The notes below the pieces were generated by a model that saw nothing but the letters and a program-made list of their open reading frames with translations, was not told the DNA's origin and ran no database searches. From NCBI RefSeq assembly GCF_964340395.1, contig NC_135568.1, forward strand, positions 84,501 through 148,500: DNA of 64,000 nucleotides. Direction: 5' to 3'. The stretch comes from Glandiceps talaboti (lineage: Eukaryota; Hemichordata; Enteropneusta; Spengelidae). This document shows, in pieces, positions 26,272 to 37,300 of this stretch. The number at the start of each line of letters is the position of its first letter. The stretch's first letter is position 1. The translations under genes and the position numbers were made by a program.

Positions 26272-26403
26272 ACACACACACACACACACACACACACGCA
26301 CGCACGCACGCACACACACACACGCACGCGCGCACACACACACATGCGCGCACATACGCACGCACACATGCATGCATGCACGAGCACGTGCACACACACA
26401 CAG
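26272..26403 (+). repeat. CA/CG mixed dinucleotide tract
   Basis: Alternating purine-pyrimidine (CACACACGCACG, CGCGCGCA) over about 130 bp, between the two divergent genes. Z-DNA-prone composition. Confidence 0.9.
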
Positions 26404-26501
26404 TTGGGAACAGTCAATTCAGCTGCAGATTTAAATAATGGCATTGGCATATTCATGATATTGGAACAATAAATTAAAGTAAACACAGGCATTTTTTTAA
26501 A

Positions 26502-27123
26502 GTGTACTTCGACACTTCCTGTGTTCTCCAGCAAGGATTTCGCCAACTTTGGAAGGTGTTCTTTTTGTCTGGACGGAACGTAAAGATAAATCCTATTGAA
26601 TACTTTAAGAGATATAATTATAGAAGATGCACTGTAAGAGCAAGACAAGACATATACTTAGAGCTGACTACGTATGTACCGTGGAAAGGTCAAAACACAA
26701 TCGCTATTTCTTACCACTGTGTACTTATACTAGTAGTCGTTACTGTAACTTTGCTGGACTTTGATATTTGATCAACGAATCGATAAAATCGACACCGCAT
26801 GTTGCGATAACAACATGACAGGGTACAAACCTTTGCTGTAGCCACATGTGGCTCTTTGTTGAGGGTAATGTTGCCATTAATTTCAAAGTCGATCTCGCTG
26901 TGGAGGATACGTGGCCACTATACATGTAGATACGATTGCATAACTTTTATCTCCAAAATCTTTTAAACTTATCAAGACATCTACAATTTGTTGGAATATT
27001 GTAACTTGTGTAGTATTTTAGTAACATTAATTAATTGACATACCTATACATGATTCGACTGGAACCGCAGTAAAGGCGTCTTTTCATATCAAACTTGTTC
27101 ATATGTCGTCTCAAAGTCAACAT
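26502..27123 (-). other. Candidate three-exon transcript between the GLTP-like gene and AARS2
   Basis: Possible exons: 27123-27044 (MLTLRRHMNKFDMKRRLY, donor TATAG|GTATGT), 26917-26831 (acceptor ACATGTATAG, donor GCAAAG|GTTTGT) and from 26631 (acceptor CTTGCTCTTACAG). All join in phase 2. The third reads [20 protein letters not shown] and on, then runs into a CA/CG microsatellite with no obvious donor. The region has more CpG than its surroundings. I recognise no family. It could be a small basic protein, 5' non-coding exons of the GLTP-like gene, or chance. Confidence 0.25.
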
Positions 27124-27463
27124 AGCAAGGCTTTTCACTCAAGTTAGTGTTTTCCCCCTGGCTTTTTCCAGCTGTAAACATCCTTCGGTTGAGGTCGACG
27201 CAGTTCATTGTATGCAAATTAGGTTATTGACAGACCGCAACTTTTTTTCATTTGAATACCAAGTGTTTACTATGTAATTTACAAAAGTGATTTTACACGG
27301 TGAAGTGGTCATCACACTCTCGGCACATGGTGACTTTGTTTTACTCTCATAACCAGTATATGTTGACCATGTATGTATTACTGTTGTGTGACACGAATAC
27401 ATTTAGCCGTATGACCATACTTGAATAGAATACTCATACTATTTATAGCTCACGAGTGACATA

Positions 27464-27588
27464 GGTACTCCCACAGGTTCTCGAATCAATGTGTATGATT
27501 TAAAAAAAAAATATGGATGTAAATAAGTCTTATTTATATACAATACATTTTTTTTCTACACATTGATTCGAGTACCTGTGGATACTCC
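27464..27588. repeat. Inverted repeat upstream of AARS2
   Basis: CAGGTTCTCGAATCAATGTG near 27475 pairs with CACATTGATTCGAGTACCTG near 27560, arms about 30 nt around a 63-nt AT-rich loop. Possible foldback remnant. Confidence 0.6.
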
Positions 27589-27712
27589 GATAGATGGGGT
27601 ACATTGTCATGTGGATAGATTCTAGAGTACATTTTTATTAAAGGTACGTGTCCTAAGGCATTGTATACATCACAGTCATTTGTGAGCTAATATTATATTC
27701 CAGTATATCAAC

Positions 27713-27885
27713 CCATAATACAAAATGGTGATGTTTAATCAGGGTTTAATATAATATTAGGTATTACGATATTCAAAAAATATCGTCGCCGGCGCGGCGA
27801 TACTAATATTTTCCGGAGCAATCACCGGCGATGGTATTTTTTGAATATTGTTAACACGTAGTAACGCCATTATTTTGTATTATGG
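27713..27885. mobile_element. Palindromic MITE-like element in the AARS2 upstream region
   Basis: Outer arms CCATAATACAAAAT at 27713 and ATTTTGTATTATGG ending 27885 pair. Inner arms ATATTCAAAAAATATCGTCG and CGATGGTATTTTTTGAATAT pair around a CG-rich core (CGCCGGCGCGGCG). About 170 bp, 200 bp upstream of the AARS2 start. Confidence 0.55.
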
Positions 27886-28047
27886 TCATCGTGGAATAGA
27901 ATATTAGCTGCTAAGTGACTGTGGTAAACCATAGTAGAGGGCTCTAGTAGGTATACCCTGGGTATATCGGTAAACATGTATGCAAAATTACTCGTGCTTT
28001 GGGCCAATCATATTCAACCTCCTGCCCGCTGCAAGACAGTTCGACAA

Positions 28048-28070
28048 AGATGGCGCCGTCCAGGAGCTGA
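28048..28070 (+). promoter_or_regulatory. YY1-like AAGATGGCG element / six-codon uORF before AARS2
   Basis: AAGATGGCG at 28048-28056 matches the YY1 element common near start sites of nuclear genes for mitochondrial proteins. If it lies inside the transcript, the same ATG opens a six-codon upstream frame (MAPSRS, stop ending at 28070), out of frame with AARS2. Either reading favours translation from 28085. Confidence 0.4.
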
Positions 28071-28084
28071 AATGTTCATACGTG

Positions 28085-28399
28085 ATGGCTCGTGTATACA
28101 AACGCTCTTTTTTGAGTCGGAAGCTACGGTCCTATTTTTCTAGACCAATATTCTCACTTAATGACGTAAATGACCGACCAGTTAGCGAACGGACTGCTAG
28201 ATTCCACCCCATAGCCAGGAGCTCGAGCTGTAGCCATGTACCAAGCCCAAGGACTGAGGGATCGTTTACATCTCGTGAAATCAGGCGACTGTTCATAGAT
28301 TATTTCAGAGACAGACATGAACACTTATTTGTACCATCGTCATCAACTCTACCACGAGATGACAAGACATTGTTATTTACTAACGCTGGCATGAATCAG
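28085..28399 (+). CDS. AARS2: AARS2 exon 1
   Basis: Residues 1-105. The N-terminus [18 protein letters not shown] is basic and hydroxylated with no acidic residue, as expected for mitochondrial import. The catalytic domain begins at about residue 62 ([13 protein letters not shown]). The donor is CAG|GTTGGT, phase 0. The frame stays open upstream to ATG 27980, so a 35-residue extension cannot be excluded. Confidence 0.88.
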
Positions 28400-31300
28400 G
28401 TTGGTATATTCCTCCACACGGTGGTACATTCCACGTTTTCATTATTAAAAACAATGAAGCAAAGTTACTATTGAATCATTCACACTATCATGACTATACC
28501 AATATACCATGTTACTTTTTTCAGTTTAAGAGTATATTTCAAGGCACTGTTCATCCCACTAGTCCAATGGCCAAATATAGACGAGTTGTCAATAGTCAGA
28601 AGTGTGTAAGAGCTGGAGGCAAACACAATGATTTAAATGACGTCGGTAAAGATGTTTATCACCATACGTTCTTTGAAATGCTGGGAAGTTGGAGTTTTGG
28701 GGATTATTTCAAGGTAGGTGTCTACATGGCCATCACTATCATTTTTAGCACAACTGAACTATAAATACAGAGGTTCCTTGGATTTGCACTCTGCATTGGC
28801 TGGACAAACACGAGAAAAAAGAAGACCGAGGCAGGGTATTTAAGTGATTCAAACTCACCAGAAAACAATTTTTTTTCTTGGCCTTAAAATAGGTTTACAA
28901 TGAGCGCGGAGTTCACAAACATCCATTCAAATGTCTACCCCAAAATTATGAGAGGCAAGCTATCTTTTGAGACCTTGACCAATGACCTTCGGGGGGGGGG
29001 GGGGGGGCATTTATCAAATCAAGCCAATTCCTGCCTATCACAGACAATTTATAGGGTTTAAGGGACTAAAATTAAATATTTAAAATTTAAGTTATACTAC
29101 TATTACTAGTGTCAATATTTTTGTATCTTTGTTTTCTTCCATGTAAATATCACAGAACTTTTAAAGAAATTAAAATGGTATTAGTGGTGTACAAAAAGAT
29201 AATCAAACATTTTACTGGTTCAGTTAGAATAGATAACCTAAAGCGTCCAGTTTTATCTATTGTACATGTTGCCAAGATTTATACAGTGGAAGGTTTTTAA
29301 AAAAATAAAGAAACAGGTTTCGCTTTCTTAGCTCATGGACTGTCTAACGCAATCTCATTTTAATTTTGTTGAAGGAGGAAGCCTGTCAAATGGCATGGGA
29401 GTTACTGACCAATGTTTATAACATACCAGCTGATAGGTTATACTTCACATATTTTGGTGGTAATCCATATCTAAACCTTCCTGCTGATACAGAATGTCAA
29501 AATATCTGGAGAAATATGGGGTAAGAAATATTTAAGATAACGTACATGACATCATATGAGTACATGTACACAGTTATATTTTTATGAACTTTTGAATACT
29601 GTGAAATATGTAGTGTATTGTGCATAGTTATTAAGTTTAAGTTCTAGTTTTCATCATATTTATTTGTTATGTGTTGAAGTGTTTCAGAGGATAGAATTAT
29701 TCCATGTGGTATGACTGAAAATTTCTGGGAGATGGGACACACAGGACCCTGTGGTGTATGCAGTGAAATACACTATGACAGAATTGGTGGTAGGGATGCC
29801 TCCTCATTGGTCAATAATGATGACCCAGATGTTCTAGAAATTTGGAATCTTGTCTTTCCACAGTTTAACAGGTAAGTAATAGCAGGTGCCTCCTCATCGA
29901 TGGATAGAGATGACTCAGATGTTTTCTAAAGGAAATGGCTATAGGGTCACCCCTCACTGGACTTCTGTTTGGCTCTATAGAACAACACTGAGGGTCACCC
30001 CTCACTGGACTTCTATTTGACTCTATAGAACAACACTGAGGGGCACCCCTCACTGGACTTCTATTTGACTCTATAGAACAACACTGAGGGTCACCCCTCA
30101 CTGGACTTCTATTTGACTCTATAGAACAACACTGAGGGTCACCCCTCACTGGACTTCTATTTGACTCTATAGAACAACACTGAGGGTCACCCCTCACTGG
30201 ACTTCTATTTGACTCTATAGAACAACATTGAGGGTCACCCCTCACTGGACTTCTATTTGACTCTATAGAACAACACTGAGGGGCACCCCTCACTGGACTT
30301 CTATTTGACTCTATTGAACAACACTGAGGGTCACCCCTCACTGGACTTCTATTTGACTCTATAGAACAACACTGAGGGTCACCCCTCACTGGACTTCTAT
30401 TTCACTCTATAGAACAACACTGAGGGGCACCCCTCACTGGACTTCTATTTGACTCTATAGAACAACACTGAGGGGCACCCCTCATTGGGCATCTATTTGA
30501 CTCTATAGAACAACACTGAGGGTCACCCCTCACTGGACTTCTATTTGACTCTATAGGACAACACTGAGGGGCACCCCTCATTGGATATCTATTTGACTCT
30601 ATAGAACAACCCTGAGGGGCACCCCTCACTGGACTTCTATTTGACTTTATAGAACAACACTGAGGGGCACCCCTCATTGGACATCTATTTGACTCTATAG
30701 AACAACCCTGAGGGTCACCCCTCACTGGACTTCTATTTGACTTTATAGAACAACACTGAGGGGCACCCCTCACTGGACTTCTATTTGACTCTATAGAACT
30801 ACACTGAGGGGCACCCCTCACTGGACTTCTATTTGACTCTATAGAACAACACTGAGGGTCACCCCTCACTGGACTTCTATTTGACTTTATAGAACAACAC
30901 TGAGGGGCACCCCTCACTGGACTTCTATTTGACTCTATAGAACAACACTGAGGGTCACCCCTCACTGGACTTCTATTTGACTTTATAGAACAACACTGAG
31001 GGGCACCCCTCACTGGACTTCTATTTGACTCTATAGAACTACACTGAGGGGCACCCCTCACTGGACTTCTATTTGACTCTATAGAACAACACTGAGGGTC
31101 ACCCCTCACTGGACTTCTATTTGACTTTATAGAACAACACTGAGGGGCACCCCTCACTGGACTTCTATTTGACTCTATAGAACAACACTGAGGGTCACCC
31201 CTCTCTGAAGTTCTTGAGAGACATATTTATCCAGAATATACACAGTATTATTATTATTGTCATTATATTTATTTATTTATTTATTTATTTATTTATCAAT

Positions 31301-34300
31301 CAATCAGAGAAGAAGATGGCAGTTTGAAAGCACTATCACAACATAATGTAGATACTGGTATGGGATTAGAAAGATTGGTATCTGTAATACAGGGAGTAAC
31401 ATCTAACTATGACACTGATCTATTTCAACCTCTTATGCAAGCCATTCAAAAGGTAATCTGCATAATTTGATCATATTGTATTTATTTCACAAAATTACAA
31501 TGATCTGGTAGCAAAAGTGTAGAAAGTGAAAAAAAGGTTAAAAATACATGCAATCAGAAATTTGTTGAAAGAAGATGCATGTTCAAGGTTGTCAGTGGCT
31601 GAAAAATAAACCATTGGCCTCTTATTACCGTGGTTGGGATTCAAACAGCAGTCAGGGTTTGGTAAAATTTGTAAAAACTATAATTAACAAGTGTCATTCA
31701 GTTGGACTCTGCCAAACAATGCCAGTAGTACTTGAATGAATGAGGGTTGGCCTTTCCAGGAATTCTTGTGAGATTAGTTTATAATCTTAAAGACTGAACT
31801 ATCCAGTATGAATAAAGGTTGTTAAGTTTATTTTGACATTTACATTTTATAACATTTTGACAATGAAGCAAATATGTCCATGATGAAAAACCAAGAAAAT
31901 TATTGCCATTACTCGATATAACAGTAATAATTGTGTGTTATCAAAGATACACAGTACACTATGTATAGACCAAAGTTAACACAGTATAATATGTATAGAC
32001 CAAAGTGAACACAGTACACTATGTATAGACCAAAGTTAACACAGTATAATATGTATAGACCAAAGTGAACACAGTACACTATGTATAGACCAAAGTTAAC
32101 ACAGTACACTATGTATAGACCAAAGTGAACACAGTACACTATGTATAGACCAAAGTTAACACAGTACACTATGTATAGACCAAAGTTAACACAGTATAAT
32201 ATGTATAGACCAAAGTGAACACAGTACACTATGTATAGACCAAAGTTAACACAGTATAATATGTATAGACCAAAGTGAACACAGTACACTATGTATAGAC
32301 CAAAGTTAACACAGTACACTATGTATAGACCAAAGTGAACACAGTACACTATGTATAGACCAAAGTGAACACAGTACACTATGTATAGACCAAAGTGAAC
32401 ACAGTACAATATGTATAGACCAAAGTGAACACAGTACAATATGTATAGACCAAAGTTAACACAGGACAATATGTATAGACCAAAGTGAACACAGTACACT
32501 ATGTATAGACCAAAGTTAACACAGTATAATATGTATAGACCAAAGTGAACACAGGACAATATGTATAGACCAAAGTGAACACAGGACAATATGTATAGAC
32601 CAAAGTTAACACAGTACAATATGTATAGACCAAAGTTAACACAGTACACTATGTATAGACCAAAGTTAACACAGTATAATATGTATAGACCAAAGTTAAC
32701 ACAGTACAATATGTATAGACCAAAGTTAACACAGTACACTATGTATAGACCAAAGTTAACACAGTATAATATGTATAGACCAAAGTGAACACAGGACAAT
32801 ATGTATAGACCAAAGTGAACACAGGACAATATGTATAGACCAAAGTTAACACAGTGTAATATGTATAGACCAAAGTGAACACAGTACACTATGTATAGAC
32901 CAAAGTGAACACAGTACACTATGTATAGACCAAAGTGAACACAGTACACTATGTATAGACCAAAGTTAACACAGTATAATATGTATAGACCAAAGTGAAC
33001 ACAGTACACTATGTATAGACCAAAGTTAACACAGTACACTATGTATAGACCAAAGTTAACACAGTGTAATATGTATAGACCAAAGTGAACACAGTACACT
33101 ATGTATAGACCAAAGTGAACACAGTACACTATGTATAGACCAAAGTTAACACAGTATAATATGTATAGACCAAAGTGAACACAGTACACTATGTATAGAC
33201 CAAAGTGAACACAGTACACTATGTATAGACCAAAGTGAACACAGTACACTATGTATAGACCAAAGTTAACACAGTACAACATGTATAGACCAAAGTTAAC
33301 ACAGTACAATATGTATAGACCAAAGTTAACACAGTACAATATGTATAGACCAAAGTTAACACAGTACAATATGTATAGACCAAAGTTAACACAGTACAAT
33401 ATGTATAGACCAAAGTTAACACAGTACACTATGTATAGACCAAAGTGAACACAGTACACTATGTATAGACCAAAGTGAACACAGTATAATATGTATAGAC
33501 CAAAGTTAACACAGTATAATATGTATAGACCAAAGTGAACACAGTACACTATGTATAGACCAAAGTGAACACAGTACACTATGTATAGACCAAAGTGAAC
33601 ACAGTACACTATGTATAGACCAAAGTTAACACAGTACACTATGTATAGACCAAAGTTAACACAGTACAATATGTATAGACCAAAATTTAACACAGTACAC
33701 TATGTATAGGTATAGACCAAAGTTAACACAGGACAACATGTATAGACCAAAGTTAACACAGTAGACCAACGTTAACACAGTACACTATGTATAGACCAAA
33801 GTTAACACAGTACAATATGTATAGACCAAAGTTAACACAGGACAACATGTATAGACCAAAGTTAACACAGTAGACCAACGTTAACACCAGTACACTATGT
33901 ATAGACCAAAGTTAACACAGTACAATATGTATAGACCAAAGTTAACACAGTACACTATGTATAGACCAAAGTTAACACAGTACAATATGTATAGACCAAA
34001 GTTAACATAGTACACTATGTATAGACCAAAGTGAACACAGTACACTATGTATAGACCAAAGTGAACACAGTACACTATGTATAGACCAAAGTTAACACAG
34101 TACAATATGTATAGACCAAAGTGAACACAGTACACTATGTATAGACCAAAGTTAACACAGTACACTATGTATAGACCAAAGTGAACACAGTACACTATGT
34201 ATAGACCAACGTTAACACAGTACACTATGTATAGACCAAAGTTAACACAGTACAATATGTATAGACCAAAGTTAACACAGTACAATATGTATAGACCAAA

Positions 34301-37300
34301 GTGAACACAGTACACTATGTATAGACCAACGTTAACACAGTACAATATGTATAGACCAAAGTGAACACAGTACACTATGTATAGACCAAAGTTAACACAG
34401 TACACTATGTATAGACCAAAGTGAACACAGTACACTATGTATAGACCAACGTTAACACAGTACACTATGTATAGACCAAAGTTAACACAGTACACTATGT
34501 ATAGACCAACGTTAACACAGTTCAATATGTATAGACCAAAGTTAACACAGTACAACATGTATACACAAAAGTTAAGATTTTACATTCCATTACAATATAC
34601 CATGATTATCAGAAAAGCAAAAGATTATGTATTTTGGCCTCTAACGAAATTAGCATTGTGACAACTGTAACCTCTGATGAAAGAACATAATTTTCCTGTG
34701 TTTTTCATGTGTTCACAGAGTAGCGGAGCTCAAACCTACATCATTTTTCCTGTGTTTTTCATGTGTACAAGTTGTCTTTTTTTATGTCAGGGTAGTGGAG
34801 CTCCAGCGTATATGGGGCGTGTTGGATCAGCTGATTGTGACAAGATAGACATGGCATATAGAGTAGTAGCTGACCATGCCAGGACATTGACTGTCACCAT
34901 CACTGATGGTGTGAAACCAGGATACAATAAACAAGAGTAAGAAAGAATGCCAAGCTTTGATAATAAATAACCTATCACTAGCCTGGAGGCAAAAGAAAAG
35001 ACATCCCATAATTACCTCTACAGAGGCAAAAGAAAAGACATCCCATAATTACCTCTACGGAGGCAAAAGAAAAGACATCCCATAATTACCTCTACGGAGG
35101 CAAAAGAAAAGACATCTCATAATTAACTCTACAGAGGCAAAAGAAAAGACAAAAGACATCCCATAATTACCTCGACAGAGGCAAAAGAAAAGACAAAAGA
35201 CATCCCATAATTACCTCGACAGAGGCAAAAGAAAACACATCTCATAATTAACTCTACAGAGGCAAAAGAAAAGACATCCCATAATTACCTCGACAGAGGC
35301 AAAAGAAAACACATCTCATAATTAACTCTACAGAGGCAAAAGAAAAGACATCCCATAATTACCTCGACAGAGGCAAAAGAAAACACATCTCATAATTAAC
35401 TCGACAGAGGCAAAAGAAAAGACAAAAGACATCCCATAATTACCTCTACAGAGGCAAAAGAAAAGACATCCCATAATTACCTCTACAGAGGCAAAAGAAA
35501 AGACATCCCATAATTAACTCTACAGAGGCAAAAGAAAAGACAAAAGACATCCCATAATTACCTCTACCAAGGCAAAAGAAAAGACATCTCATGAAATGCC
35601 ATGTAGTAAGATACATAATAATAAAATTACAAAATTAATGTCAAAAGCCAACATATTCAGAACTCCCAAGTAAAAACAATTCAACAATGATCCTCCCTAA
35701 GAAAAGTATATCGGCAGAACTACAAGTATTAGTTTGTTTACTTTACATTATAAATAGCAGCATTCCATTGAAAACTATATTTTAGACATTATGTTCATTA
35801 CTAATCATGTGATATTGTATTTCAGGTACATCATAAAACGACTTATGAGGAGAGCAGTGAGGTATGCTATTGAAATACTGAATGCACCACCAGGCTTACT
35901 TGGTAGTCTTGTCCCAGTGGTTGTTGACAGTCTGGTAAGTATGCTATTGAAATACTGAATGCACCACCAGGCTTACTTGGTAGTCTTGTCCCAGTGGTTG
36001 TTGACAGTCTGGTAAGTATGGTATTGAAATACTGAATACACCACCAGGCTTACTTGGTAGTCTTGTCCCAGTGGTTGTTGACAGTCTGGTAAGTATGCTA
36101 TTGAAATACTGAATACACCACCAGGCTTACTTGGTAGTCTTGTCCTCATGGTTGTTGACAGTCTGGTAAGTATTGTATTGAAATACTGAATACACCACCA
36201 GGCTTACTTGGTAGTCTTGTCCCAGTGGTTGTTGACAGTCTGGTAAGTATGGTATTGAAATACTGAATACACCACCAGGCTTACTTGGTAGTCTTGTCCC
36301 AGTGGTTGTTGACAGTCTGGTAAGTATTGTATTGAAATACTGAATACACCACCAGGCTTACTTGGTAGTCTTGTCCCAGTGGTTGTTGACAGTCTGGTAA
36401 GCATGGTATTGAAATACTGAATACACCACCAGGCTTACTTGGTAGTCTTGTCCTCATGGTTGTTGATAGTCAGGTAATGATGACAAATCTTTGAACTAAA
36501 TTACATGTAATACCTTGTGTCTATACTGCAGGGTCATGCTTACCCAGAACTGACTAACAATCCACAGCAAGTCATAGATATTATCAACAAAGAAGAGGAA
36601 CAATTTCTTAATCTACTGAAAGAAGGACGAAGATTTCTTGATAAGAAAATCAAGAAATTGAGAGAACCTATCCTGCCAGGTGTGTTCAGATTTGTTGCTG
36701 GGCACCATATAAGTGTCAACACCCACATTATCAGAAAAAGGCTGTCTATTTAGAGTGATGTTGTCTATTTAGATTGACATTGTCTGTCTGGTCTAGTCAG
36801 TGTGACTTTGTCTAATATACTTTGGACTATATATACTTGATGTACATTTTCTCCTGTCATGTAGTTTGGTCAAAGACACCACTGAACGGCATGTTGTATG
36901 TACAGGTTGAGTTGTGGGTCAAAGACACCACTGAATGGCATGTTGTATGTACCAGTTGAGTTGTGGGTCAAAGACACCACTGAATGGCATGCTGTATGTA
37001 CAGGTTGAGTTGTGGGTCAAAGACACCACTGAATGGCATGCTGTATGTACCAGTTGAGTTGTGGGTCAAAGACACCACTGAATGGCATGTTGTATGTACC
37101 AGTTGAGTTGTGGGTCAAAGACACCACTGAATGGCATGCTGTATGTACAGGTTGAGTTGTGGGTCAAAGACACCACTGAATGGCATGTTGTATGTACAGG
37201 TTGAGTTGTGGGTCAAAGACACCACTGAATGGCATGTTGTATGTACCAGTTGAGTTGTGGGTCAAAGACACCACTGAATGGCATGCTGTATGTACAGGTT

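Noticed and set aside
26196-26648. 150-codon minus-strand frame running through the CA/CG tract
   Set aside because: The VCVCVCV part is microsatellite translation. Only its first ~35 codons are kept, as part of a weak candidate exon.
28471-28524. In-frame ATG upstream of AARS2 exon 2 as an alternative start
   Set aside because: Only intron sequence precedes the acceptor at 28524; the exon is needed downstream of exon 1 for the intact catalytic core.
29865-31157. 174- and 251-codon minus-strand frames (repeating [16 protein letters not shown])
   Set aside because: Product of the 48-bp array; no start context, no homology, antisense in an intron.
31909-33693. 594-codon minus-strand open frame (repeating [10 protein letters not shown])
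   Set aside because: It lies wholly in the 30-bp minisatellite, whose unit length is a multiple of three, so any frame without a stop in one unit stays open. It is inside an AARS2 intron and antisense to it.
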